DNA of 64,000 bases from an uncultured Dysgonomonas sp. GTDB lineage: Bacteria; Bacteroidota; Bacteroidia; Bacteroidales; Dysgonomonadaceae. Where the stretch lies: NCBI GenBank assembly GCA_945273835.1, contig CALYPL010000005.1:1-64000 (forward strand). Reading direction: 5' to 3'. How positions within the stretch are numbered: position 1 is the stretch's first letter; every line of letters begins with the position of its first letter. Shown here piece after piece: positions 46,262 through 54,485 of this stretch. A program made the position numbers and the translations under genes. Below the pieces are notes generated by a model. It saw nothing but the letters and a program-made list of their open reading frames with translations. It was not told the origin of the DNA and ran no database searches.

Positions 46262-47623
46262 TTATTCTTTAATGCGTATAACGATATTAGATATAATAGC
46301 TGCTAATCCACCGGTGGTGATTCCCGATGAAAAAATGCCTTTTACCCATTGAGGTGCTTGTAAGAAGATATCGGGGGCAAGTTCAACGCCAAGTCCGCAG
46401 GCAAAACTGACGGCAAGCACCAGTATAGCCTTACGATTGATATTTTGTGATGCTATAATGCGTACACCCGATGCTGCAACGGTACCGAACATCAGTAAAG
46501 TAGCTCCACCCAATACTGGTTCGGGCATAATGGAAAATATACCACCTACAAAAGGGAATGCGCTTAATATAACCAAAAGTGCAGCGATATAATATCCTAC
46601 ATATCGGCTGGCTACTCCTGTAAGTTGTATAAGACCGTTGTTTTGGGCAAAAATAGAATTGGGAAAAGAGTTGAAAACTCCTGCGATAACGGAGTTGACT
46701 CCATCGGCAAGTACTCCGCCCTGTACACGTTTCATGAATTTAGGTCCTTCAACTGGTTCGCCTCCGATCATCGAATTTGCGGTAATATCTCCGTATGCTT
46801 CGATTGATGTTATGAAAAAGATAATGGCAATCGCAATGAATGCTGACCAATCAAAGCTTAATCCGTATTTAAACGGTACAGGTATATTTACAGCGCCTAA
46901 TGAGCCAAGCTCCGAGAAATCAATCATCCCCATGAATGATGATGCGATATATCCGATGACAAGTCCTAAGATAATGGAACACATGCGGATATATTTATTA
47001 TTAATGCTGTTAAAAATGAGAATTGAGACTAAAACCAATGCTGCCAAACCTATATTGCGACCGCTACCCATCGTTCCGTTATCGTATGCGCTATATCCAC
47101 CTCCACATGATATGATAGCAACTTTTATAAGACTTAAACCGATCATTGTTACTACTATGCCTGAAACAAGCGGTGTTATCACTTTTTTGGTATATTTCAA
47201 GATGCGGCTAACGATCATTTCAACGGGAGCACCTGCTATACATACTCCGAACATGGCCGGTAAAGCTGCTAAACCCATTCCGGCGAAACTTGATGTGAGA
47301 GCGCCGATAAATGAATAGCTTGTTCCCTGAATACAGAGCAATCCGCAACCGACGGGTCCAAGACGCTTGCATTGTACAAAGGTTGAAATACCTGACGCAA
47401 GTAATGACATTGAGACAAGGAAACCTGTTGTTTCAGTATCGAGACCGAGACTGCCTCCGATAATCAGGGGAGGAGTCACTATTGCCACAAATATCGACAG
47501 CAAGTGTTGTATAGCGGCAAACATGGCTTCTTTGAAAGGAGGTCTGTCCTCTATTTGATAAATGAGATCAGTCTTTTGAATAGGCTGAATCAATTCATCC
47601 GCTTCTTTTTCCGTAACTTCCAT
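46262..47623 (-). CDS. pbuX: Nucleobase:cation symporter (xanthine permease, NCS2)
   Basis: A 453-residue polytopic protein with about 12-14 membrane helices. NCS2-family elements are visible: KRLGPVGCGLLCIQGTSYSF, the central TSIEAYGDITANSM block and the FPNSIFAQNNGLIQLTGVASR signature with its Gln/Asn substrate-site residues. The direct xpt neighbour supports xanthine (or guanine) import. Co-transcribed with xpt and DUF2625. Confidence 0.93.
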   Translation of the reverse strand: MEVTEKEADELIQPIQKTDLIYQIEDRPPFKEAMFAAIQHLLSIFVAIVTPPLIIGGSLGLDTETTGFLVSMSLLASGISTFVQCKRLGPVGCGLLCIQGTSYSFIGALTSSFAGMGLAALPAMFGVCIAGAPVEMIVSRILKYTKKVITPLVSGIVVTMIGLSLIKVAIISCGGGYSAYDNGTMGSGRNIGLAALVLVSILIFNSINNKYIRMCSIILGLVIGYIASSFMGMIDFSELGSLGAVNIPVPFKYGLSFDWSAFIAIAIIFFITSIEAYGDITANSMIGGEPVEGPKFMKRVQGGVLADGVNSVIAGVFNSFPNSIFAQNNGLIQLTGVASRYVGYYIAALLVILSAFPFVGGIFSIMPEPVLGGATLLMFGTVAASGVRIIASQNINRKAILVLAVSFACGLGVELAPDIFLQAPQWVKGIFSSGITTGGLAAIISNIVIRIKE

Positions 47624-47627
47624 TTGA

Positions 47628-48299
47628 TTATTCTTTACTTGTTGATACCATATCCATATTAAAATCGTATATCTGCTCTACCGGAATTGCTTGACGATTG
47701 AGATTATTTATTTCTTTGCCTTCTTCTGACCATAGAAAGGGATCAAATCGATATGCATAATCACCGCTCAAAGCAGTTATATCATTGAGCCATCCTTTCC
47801 ACCGAAGTCCTTCATAGAACTCATCCATATTTGTTTCGAAACAAAACAGTAAGAAGTTCGGATAGCTTATTTTCATGGGCAACCATTCTAATAGATCGGG
47901 TGAGAAGTAGTATATATTTCCGAAATCGTCGCCGAAGTACCCCCCATTGATGGCATAAAATCCACCGATCACGTCATCTGCCACAAGCAAATAAGGTGGT
48001 TGTTCGCCATATTCCTGAAAAGTTTTTCCCTTATTCCAAGCCGGTAATGACCGTTTCAATCTTTTACTACCTGATCCTAATATACGAATCCATCCGCCAT
48101 CAATGAGTAATCCGCCGGTCTCATAGATAACAGCTCCCATCAGGGAGCGTGTGGTTACCTGTAATTGCAGAAGCGCCTTATTTGCATCATGACGTTCGCA
48201 AGGCAAAATTTCTACCTGATTATTGGCTTTGCCAATCCAGTCTTTTACAACAGTCCAACCGGGGTCATCTGTTATTATTAATTCGGTTAGAGTACGCAT
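47628..48299 (-). CDS. DUF2625 protein in the purine-salvage run
   Basis: A 223-residue soluble protein of the DUF2625 family (MRTLTELIITDDPGWTVVKD, GGWIRILGSGSKRLKRSLPAWN, YAINGGYFGDDFGNIYYFSPD, FLLFCFETNMDEFYEGLRWKGW). No catalytic motif is recognised. It is 4 bp before the xanthine permease gene and 76 bp after guaA, so it probably shares their regulation. Its own -7 box is present. The function is unknown. Confidence 0.85.
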   Translation of the reverse strand: MRTLTELIITDDPGWTVVKDWIGKANNQVEILPCERHDANKALLQLQVTTRSLMGAVIYETGGLLIDGGWIRILGSGSKRLKRSLPAWNKGKTFQEYGEQPPYLLVADDVIGGFYAINGGYFGDDFGNIYYFSPDLLEWLPMKISYPNFLLFCFETNMDEFYEGLRWKGWLNDITALSGDYAYRFDPFLWSEEGKEINNLNRQAIPVEQIYDFNMDMVSTSKE

Positions 48300-48315
48300 A
48301 TCTGAATATATTTAG

Positions 48316-48323
48316 CAAATATA
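48316..48323 (-). promoter_or_regulatory. Bacteroidota -7 box for DUF2625-pbuX-xpt-rsmE (TATATTTG)
   Basis: CAAATATA on the plus strand, 16 bp upstream of the DUF2625 ATG. Confidence 0.5.
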
Positions 48324-48375
48324 TGCCTGCCAAGTTAATTCAGGCAGACTAAACTTCTTCTGTTTGTAAAAGTGT

Positions 48376-49896
48376 TTATTCCCACTCTATGGTTGCAGGT
48401 GGTTTGGAAGATATGTCATAAACAACTCTGTTAACGCCACGTACTTTGTTTATAATTTCGTTCGATACTTTTGCCAAGAATTCATAAGGGAGATGTGCCC
48501 AATCGGCAGTCATGGCGTCAGTTGAAGTCACCGCTCTCAAAGCAACTGTATTTTCATATGTGCGTTCGTCGCCCATCACTCCGACTGATTTGATAGGAAG
48601 AAGGATAACTCCGGCTTGCCATACTTGATCGTATAATCCCCATTCACGGAGCATACGGATATAAATTTCGTCCGCATCTTGTAATATTCTTACCTTCTCA
48701 GGTGTAATATCACCAAGTATACGTATTCCTAAACCCGGTCCGGGAAATGGATGGCGTTTGATTAAATGTTCTTTCATTCCTAACTCAAGCCCCACTCTGC
48801 GAACTTCATCTTTAAATAGTAGACGTAGTGGTTCTACAAGTTTCAGATTCATTTTTTCAGGTAATCCTCCCACATTGTGATGTGATTTGATCACTGTGCC
48901 TGTAATGGATAATGATTCGATTATATCAGGGTATATTGTTCCTTGACCAAGCCATTTAATGTCTTTCAGCTTGTGGGCTTCTTCGTCGAACACATCAATG
49001 AAACCTTTACCGATAATCTTTCGCTTCTGCTCAGGGTCTGATACGCCTGCTAAGGCATCATAAAATTTCTTACTTGCATCTACTCCGATTACATTCAGAC
49101 CAAGATGTTCGTAATCGTCAAGAACGTTCTTAAATTCGTTCTTACGCAACAACCCATGATCTACAAATACACAAGTCAGATTTTTACCGATTGCTTTATT
49201 TAACAATACAGCAGTAACTGACGAGTCTACCCCACCCGATAAGGCAAGGATTACTTTATCATTACCAAGTTGTTTTTTCAACTCAGCTACGGTGGTTTCA
49301 ATAAATGAAGCTGGACTCCAATCTCGCTTCATTCCGCAAATATTCAGAAAATTGCTTAATAGACGTGTTCCGTCTGTTGAATGGAAAACCTCTGGATGAA
49401 ATTGAACGGCCCATGTCTGCTCGCCGTTAATTTTATATGCAGCAATAGGTACATCAGCTGTGCTGGCTATAATTTTAAATGATTCGGGCATCTTGGTTAT
49501 TGTATCGCCGTGCGACATCCAAACCTGCGAGCCTTGTACTATGCCATCGAATAAAAGTTCATCTTTATCAACATAATTGAGATGAGCCCGTCCATATTCA
49601 CGCGAATCGCCTTTTTCAACTTTACCTCCTGACGAATATGCTAAATACTGTGCTCCGTAACAAATGCCTAATACAGGGTATTGCCCACGAATTTTACTAA
49701 GGTCAGGTTTAAATGCATCGTCATCATTTACTGAAAATGGACTACCTGAAAGGATAACGGCTTTGACTGTTTTATCGCCAAAAGGAAATTTGTTGTAAGG
49801 TACGATTTCGCAGTATGTGTTTAAGTCTCTTACCCTGCGCCCAATAAGTTGTGTGGTTTGTGAACCAAAATCGAGGATGATAATTTTTTCGTGCAT
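48376..49896 (-). CDS. guaA: GMP synthase (glutamine-hydrolysing)
   Basis: About 506 residues from ATG 49896 ([17 protein letters not shown]). A longer frame to 49941 overlaps the -7 box and is rejected. The class I glutamine amidotransferase domain (GICYGAQ with the catalytic Cys; QFHPEV) and the ATP-pyrophosphatase domain ([13 protein letters not shown]) are followed by the dimerisation domain ending [16 protein letters not shown]. It makes GMP from XMP. The xanthine-salvage genes lie directly downstream. Confidence 0.96.
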   Translation of the reverse strand: MHEKIIILDFGSQTTQLIGRRVRDLNTYCEIVPYNKFPFGDKTVKAVILSGSPFSVNDDDAFKPDLSKIRGQYPVLGICYGAQYLAYSSGGKVEKGDSREYGRAHLNYVDKDELLFDGIVQGSQVWMSHGDTITKMPESFKIIASTADVPIAAYKINGEQTWAVQFHPEVFHSTDGTRLLSNFLNICGMKRDWSPASFIETTVAELKKQLGNDKVILALSGGVDSSVTAVLLNKAIGKNLTCVFVDHGLLRKNEFKNVLDDYEHLGLNVIGVDASKKFYDALAGVSDPEQKRKIIGKGFIDVFDEEAHKLKDIKWLGQGTIYPDIIESLSITGTVIKSHHNVGGLPEKMNLKLVEPLRLLFKDEVRRVGLELGMKEHLIKRHPFPGPGLGIRILGDITPEKVRILQDADEIYIRMLREWGLYDQVWQAGVILLPIKSVGVMGDERTYENTVALRAVTSTDAMTADWAHLPYEFLAKVSNEIINKVRGVNRVVYDISSKPPATIEWE

Positions 49897-49940
49897 AGAA
49901 AATAATATATGGGTGTTACAGCTATTATTTTTAATGCACA

Positions 49941-49948
49941 CAAAGATA
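49941..49948 (-). promoter_or_regulatory. Bacteroidota -7 box for guaA (TATCTTTG)
   Basis: CAAAGATA on the plus strand, 44 bp upstream of ATG 49896. Confidence 0.55.
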
Positions 49949-50167
49949 CATATTTTTTTTGTATGCGAATATCTGATTATATTTTTTAGGATTTTTATTT
50001 AATAGCTACTTATTGATATCGATTGTATTAATTATATTCGCCATAAAAATTGGTATTCTTGATCTGTTGTTATTTAGTTTTAAACAGTTTTTATGAATGA
50101 AAGCTTTAATTCCTTTGGGAATTTCTATTTAATGATTAATAAAATTTAAATTTCTTATTTAGGATTT

Positions 50168-50809
50168 TTAAGGCTTGTATGAATCACGTAAAGTTAGTAT
50201 ACTTTCGTTACCCATATTGAATAGCAGATCAATAACACTCATGTTCCCCGTGAAACCAAATTTTTGATCGAATACTTGATAGTAAGTAACGGGCGTAAAA
50301 TCCGGATCAACTTGCTGATATTTTTTTTTGGGGTGTATTAGATCTCGAAGGTCTTGATGTTCTGAATTCAGTTCTATTTTATATTCGTCGGTAAATGATA
50401 AGGAGTAATTGTCTAAACCTATCAAAGATAGTATTAGGGTAAGTATATCGTTATTTAAATCTTGTAGAAAATTATAGTGCTTGTGATAGAAGGGAGCGAA
50501 ATCATCCGCATAATATTCAAAAAAGGGACTTGAGTTGTAGGCTGAAACAATGGCATTCCAATGTAAATGCTGCCAATTGCCATGTTGTGCTATACGAATA
50601 TCCTTCATCAGTGTTTTTTCGCCTGATGCATGTTCGACAGGGATGGAAAGAGGCATAACTCCATTTGCTGCCATTATGAGACAACGATTGCGATACGATT
50701 GCTTGATATAGTTATCGTATTGTTCTATTATGATATGGTTTTGGTTCTGAAAACGGGCTATGTATTGTATTGGCGGAAGATATGCTGAGGATAGGTTGAT
50801 ATTCATCAT
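50168..50809 (-). CDS. WbqC-family protein
   Basis: About 213 residues from ATG 50809 (MMNINLSSAYLPPIQYIARF); an upstream TTG at 50812 is unlikely. WbqC-like features include AYLPPIQY, NYIKQSYRNRCLIM, and the HWNAIVSAYNSSPFFEYYADD block. The family occurs in glycan loci and elsewhere; its biochemistry is unclear. It follows the signal-peptidase paralogue by 5 bp as the last gene of the dapB-lepB operon. Confidence 0.85.
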   Translation of the reverse strand: MMNINLSSAYLPPIQYIARFQNQNHIIIEQYDNYIKQSYRNRCLIMAANGVMPLSIPVEHASGEKTLMKDIRIAQHGNWQHLHWNAIVSAYNSSPFFEYYADDFAPFYHKHYNFLQDLNNDILTLILSLIGLDNYSLSFTDEYKIELNSEHQDLRDLIHPKKKYQQVDPDFTPVTYYQVFDQKFGFTGNMSVIDLLFNMGNESILTLRDSYKP

Positions 50810-50814
50810 CAAAA

Positions 50815-51819
50815 TTATTTAACGCTCATCAAGCAGCGATTTTTACGAATGTCTCCTTTATCGTTTTTACTAAACCAAACGAATGAAGCTTTTCCGATAA
50901 CACTTTTCTGGGGTATAAAACCTATTTTGCGTGAATCTACCGGATTGACGACGTTATCGCACAAGATCCAATAATAATTATCTGTAAATGTGTATGAGCG
51001 CTGTTCTTTGTAATCAATCATCAAACGACTATTCACAATACCTGCTCTATTTTCCATTTCAGCAATTATTGCCTGACTGTATTTAACCAAGTTTTCTTTG
51101 GTTAATTCTACGGTCATACCTTTATATGGTACGACAAAACTGTAATATATATCTTGACTTACTTCATTCAGCACATCGAATGAATCGGACAAATTGCGAT
51201 TGAGAATGTATGCATCGTATTTACTGATAAGAAGCAATAAAAATGATTCGTTTAACTTTCCTGCATTGGTAATACGAATATTAAATTTTTGAGAGAGGCT
51301 ATTGATTGCTTCTACATAACCGGATGGGTATTTATAAAGTAAAATTGCATCTGGCGAGGATGGATAAGTCACATTGTTGATAGTACACTCATTACCATAA
51401 ACATTTATACTGTCGCCGGGCAAGCCTATGCATCGCCCCATCAGTAGTGATCTTTTATCTAACGGTTTTTCTATCTCGAACGGATTATTATATAAAACAA
51501 CTTCATTACGGTCGGGTAAACGTTCAAATATACGAGCGTAAGGTAATTCAATTGCCTGCGAATAGGATTTACGTCCCAAAAAACTATCGAATGTAAATGG
51601 AATGCTTAATAAGGTAATAGGCATGCGTATGCCAAAGGCTGTTTTGTTGACAAAAACCTCATCGCCTTTCATTATAGCTCCTTCCATCTGTGATGTTGTG
51701 ACGGAATAAGATTGAATTAAAAAGCATCGGATAAGCAATACTACTGCCAAAGCAATTACTATCGCCTTGGTCAAAAGTATAAAGATGTTACGCTTTTTGC
51801 GTTGCCACAACATACTCAT
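50815..51819 (-). CDS. Signal peptidase I paralogue lacking the catalytic dyad
   Basis: A 334-residue protein with one N-terminal membrane helix (residues 12-35) and the SPase I fold order. The box-B position normally held by the Ser nucleophile aligns with Gln44 (TTSQMEGAIMKGD; the residue before it is Ser43). The box-D Lys aligns with Gly128 (LLMGRCIGLPGD, where active enzymes read VKRCVGLPG). Box E is degenerate (CDNVVNPVDSR). It is probably an inactive paralogue. It follows active lepB by 15 bp. A shift in alignment that would use Ser43 cannot be fully excluded. Confidence 0.85.
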   Translation of the reverse strand: MSMLWQRKKRNIFILLTKAIVIALAVVLLIRCFLIQSYSVTTSQMEGAIMKGDEVFVNKTAFGIRMPITLLSIPFTFDSFLGRKSYSQAIELPYARIFERLPDRNEVVLYNNPFEIEKPLDKRSLLMGRCIGLPGDSINVYGNECTINNVTYPSSPDAILLYKYPSGYVEAINSLSQKFNIRITNAGKLNESFLLLLISKYDAYILNRNLSDSFDVLNEVSQDIYYSFVVPYKGMTVELTKENLVKYSQAIIAEMENRAGIVNSRLMIDYKEQRSYTFTDNYYWILCDNVVNPVDSRKIGFIPQKSVIGKASFVWFSKNDKGDIRKNRCLMSVK

Positions 51820-51834
51820 CGAAGTGCTTAAAAC

Positions 51835-53391
51835 TTATTTATTCTTATTACCGTTAGTGAAAATGCGGTTCCAACGTATTTTACCGCTAAACCAACCTTT
51901 ATCTTTATCAAGCGACAACCAAATAAACATCGGCTTACCAACTATATGGTCTTCGGGGACGAATCCCCAAGCACGTGAATCCATTGAATTATCACGATTA
52001 TCACCCATCATAAAGTAATAATCGAATTTGAATGTATAAGAATCGGCTTTCTCTCCATTTATATAAACAACTCCATTTTTATAATCAAGCTTATTGCCCT
52101 CATAGTTTACTATACAGCGTCTATAAGCAGCTACTTTATAATCTACGTCTTGATCAAATTTAATAGTCGCTCCACGCTGTGGTATCCAAGTAGGTGGGAA
52201 ATCTCCTGCTTCACAATAACTTCTGTAATCGGATGGGTAAACATATGGTACTGCATATGTATAATAATCCGAAGCAGCTACATTATCGAAAGTTCTTAAG
52301 CGTTTGTTGAATAAATTTTGTTTTATAATGGTCACAATAAAAGGTTTCTTCGAGAGCTTAGCAAGCATAGTGCTATCCATAAACACATTTTTGTACAAAT
52401 AGGTCTTAGGTGCATTGCCTGTATATTTTAAACCAAGGTTTTTGCATTGCAGGCTGTCGTAATCTACATTCTGGGTTTCAAATACACGATCTTCAAAACT
52501 AATGCCCAAATCGTCCCAGACTTTATGTGAAATCATATTTGTAGTTTGAACAACATATTTCAGCTGCATATTTTCGGGATTAAGTAATGGTTTTCCGTCA
52601 ATATAAGTAGTATCGTCTACCATTGAAATAGTTTCACCGGGTAAACCGACACATCGTTTTACATAATTCTCACGTCTGTCAACCGGACGATATACAATTT
52701 CTCCAAACTTATCTTTATTGTTCAGAATATAATCACGACCACCATATCCTGCTCTTTTATATTCTTCGCACAGGATATAATAGTCAGGATTAGATACCTT
52801 CAGTGGAACTGTATCTCCGGCAGGATAGTTAAATACTACTATATCGTAACGTTCAACCTGTCCTCCGCTCTTGAAGCGTTGATATTTTAACTGAGGTTTG
52901 TCAAGATAAGATTTACAATTTAGAAAAGGAATTGTATGCAAAGTCAAGGGAACTGATAGAGGCGTCATAGGGGAACGGGTTCCATAACTCATTTTACTTA
53001 CACAAAGGAAATCTCCAACTAATAGAGATTTTTCAAGTGAAGATGTAGGTATTTGATAATTTTGGAAAAAGAAAGTGGTTATAAACCAAACACCTACAAG
53101 TGCAAAAACAATAGCATCGATCCATTCGAAAAGTGTACGTAAGTATTTGTTTTCTAAATTACGCCAAGCACCCCAAGGAATAAATTTAGTGATGTAAATA
53201 TCAATAATGAAAGGAATAAGTATTAGTGTTAACCAATATCCTGTCCATATTACGAAAACTAAACATGCTATACATGCCAAGATACAACTCAACCATTGGC
53301 GAAGTCCCGCTTTATTCTTTTTTTTATTACGTTCATCTTGCTTGTCGGCATTAGCATGATTAACAGTATCACTTACTTTATCCAGTTTCAT
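51835..53391 (-). CDS. lepB: Signal peptidase I
   Basis: A 518-residue type I signal peptidase cleaving signal peptides at the outer face of the inner membrane. Helices lie near 33-70 and 88-110. The catalytic residues are present: Ser118 (YQIPTSSLEKSLLVGD) and Lys245 (NYVKRCVGLPGE). Box E is GDNRDNSMDSRAWG. A large insertion between boxes makes it longer than E. coli LepB (324 residues). The gene follows dapB by 10 bp. Confidence 0.94.
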   Translation of the reverse strand: MKLDKVSDTVNHANADKQDERNKKKNKAGLRQWLSCILACIACLVFVIWTGYWLTLILIPFIIDIYITKFIPWGAWRNLENKYLRTLFEWIDAIVFALVGVWFITTFFFQNYQIPTSSLEKSLLVGDFLCVSKMSYGTRSPMTPLSVPLTLHTIPFLNCKSYLDKPQLKYQRFKSGGQVERYDIVVFNYPAGDTVPLKVSNPDYYILCEEYKRAGYGGRDYILNNKDKFGEIVYRPVDRRENYVKRCVGLPGETISMVDDTTYIDGKPLLNPENMQLKYVVQTTNMISHKVWDDLGISFEDRVFETQNVDYDSLQCKNLGLKYTGNAPKTYLYKNVFMDSTMLAKLSKKPFIVTIIKQNLFNKRLRTFDNVAASDYYTYAVPYVYPSDYRSYCEAGDFPPTWIPQRGATIKFDQDVDYKVAAYRRCIVNYEGNKLDYKNGVVYINGEKADSYTFKFDYYFMMGDNRDNSMDSRAWGFVPEDHIVGKPMFIWLSLDKDKGWFSGKIRWNRIFTNGNKNK

Positions 53392-53401
53392 CTTTACATT
53401 A

Positions 53402-54118
53402 TTAAAATTTTAATAAATCACTCATACCCAAAAAGCCTCTCTTGTCTTTTATAAATTCGGCAGCAACAACGGCTCCCAACGCAAACCCTTTACGGCTTAT
53501 GGCGTCATGCTTAATGCTGATAGTGTCTACCTCTGATTCGTATACAATTTCATGAATACCGGGTACTTCTCCTTCACGAATACAATGAATTGCAATATCA
53601 GATGCTTTGTTTTCCTTTTCAAGACTCCAGTTTTTTTTACGATCAAGATTCTTAACAATGTCTTCTGCCAAAGTTATGGCTGTGCCGCTTGGCGCATCAA
53701 GTTTATGTATATGATGGATTTCTTCCATCTTCACATTATAATCTGGATACTTATTCATTATACGTGCTAAATATTCATTTAACGCAAAAAAGATATTGAC
53801 CCCCAAACTATAATTTGAAGCATAAAAGAAGGTTTGTTTACCGTCAATACACGCTGTTTTAACTTCGTCAAGATGCTCCAACCAACCTGTTGTTCCTGCT
53901 ACAACCGGTATGTGTGCAGCAAAACATTTGCGGTAATTCTCAATTGCACTTGCAGGTGTGGAAAACTCAATCGCCACATCTGCACTCTTGAAGGCAGGAG
54001 AGTCGAAATCAATAGTATTGTTCACATCAATTATAGAAACAATTTCATGCCCTCTTTCAATTACAACCTGCTCAATTTGATGGCCCATTTTACCATAGCC
54101 AATCAAAGCTATTCTCAT
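53402..54118 (-). CDS. dapB: 4-hydroxy-tetrahydrodipicolinate reductase
   Basis: A 238-residue NAD(P)H-dependent reductase in lysine and diaminopimelate synthesis. The N-terminal nucleotide fold (IALIGYGKMGHQIE) and the substrate-binding block EIHHIHKLDAPSGTA are intact. The length is on the short side, as in other Bacteroidota. It is the first gene of dapB-lepB-lepB'-wbqC. Confidence 0.96.
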   Translation of the reverse strand: MRIALIGYGKMGHQIEQVVIERGHEIVSIIDVNNTIDFDSPAFKSADVAIEFSTPASAIENYRKCFAAHIPVVAGTTGWLEHLDEVKTACIDGKQTFFYASNYSLGVNIFFALNEYLARIMNKYPDYNVKMEEIHHIHKLDAPSGTAITLAEDIVKNLDRKKNWSLEKENKASDIAIHCIREGEVPGIHEIVYESEVDTISIKHDAISRKGFALGAVVAAEFIKDKRGFLGMSDLLKF

Positions 54119-54149
54119 GTAATTCTAAATTATTTATTGACAAATATTG

Positions 54150-54157
54150 CAAATATA
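54150..54157 (-). promoter_or_regulatory. Bacteroidota -7 box for the dapB operon (TATATTTG)
   Basis: CAAATATA on the plus strand, 31 bp upstream of the dapB ATG. Confidence 0.5.
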
Positions 54158-54449
54158 CGTAAAACTTATATTTATTAGGATTTAAAAAAGACAAAGAATT
54201 GATTTTACTTCCAAATTATCAGGCAATTATTTTTCAATTTTAACATTTTAATACAACAAGACACCTATATAGCTACTTAAAAATCAAATAATTATCTGAT
54301 TAAATACTATTAAGCCAATAATCTGAATTTGATTGCAATTAAAATAGCAAATACCTTTTAAAGATTAAAATAAATCGAATAAATAAGGTTCATAAAACAA
54401 AGATGTTGCACTGAACACATTTTAACAAGCGTCAAAAAAGAAATTTGAC

Positions 54450-54457
54450 TAATTTTG
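54450..54457 (+). promoter_or_regulatory. Bacteroidota -7 box for mnmG (TAATTTTG)
   Basis: An exact TAnnTTTG match, 28 bp before ATG 54486. Confidence 0.5.
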
Positions 54458-54485
54458 CGATTAAAATAAATTGATAATAAAACAG

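Larger units (their letters stand above)
54119..54485. other. 367-bp AT-rich divergent intergenic region upstream of mnmG
   Basis: Between divergent dapB and mnmG. Promoter boxes for both are present. No DnaA box of the TTATCCACA type, coding frame or RNA gene is visible. Confidence 0.6.

Noticed and set aside
46638..47318. A 226-residue open frame opposite the xanthine permease gene.
   Set aside because: It is antisense to an intact transporter gene, with biased composition and no homology recognised.
48324..48346. A TGCCTG/CAGGCA hairpin between guaA and the DUF2625 gene.
   Set aside because: Only 6 bp with an 11-nt loop and no T tract; not convincing as a terminator.
46256..48375. A purine riboswitch controlling xpt/pbuX.
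   Set aside because: The gaps are 4-76 bp and do not hold the three-way junction core sequence.
49897..49941. A 15-residue N-terminal extension of GuaA.
   Set aside because: The -7 box at 49941-49948 would leave it untranscribed; GuaA proteins start at the MHEKI-type sequence.
54119..54485. A possible replication origin upstream of mnmG.
   Set aside because: AT-rich, but no DnaA-box cluster or repeated 13-mers could be seen.
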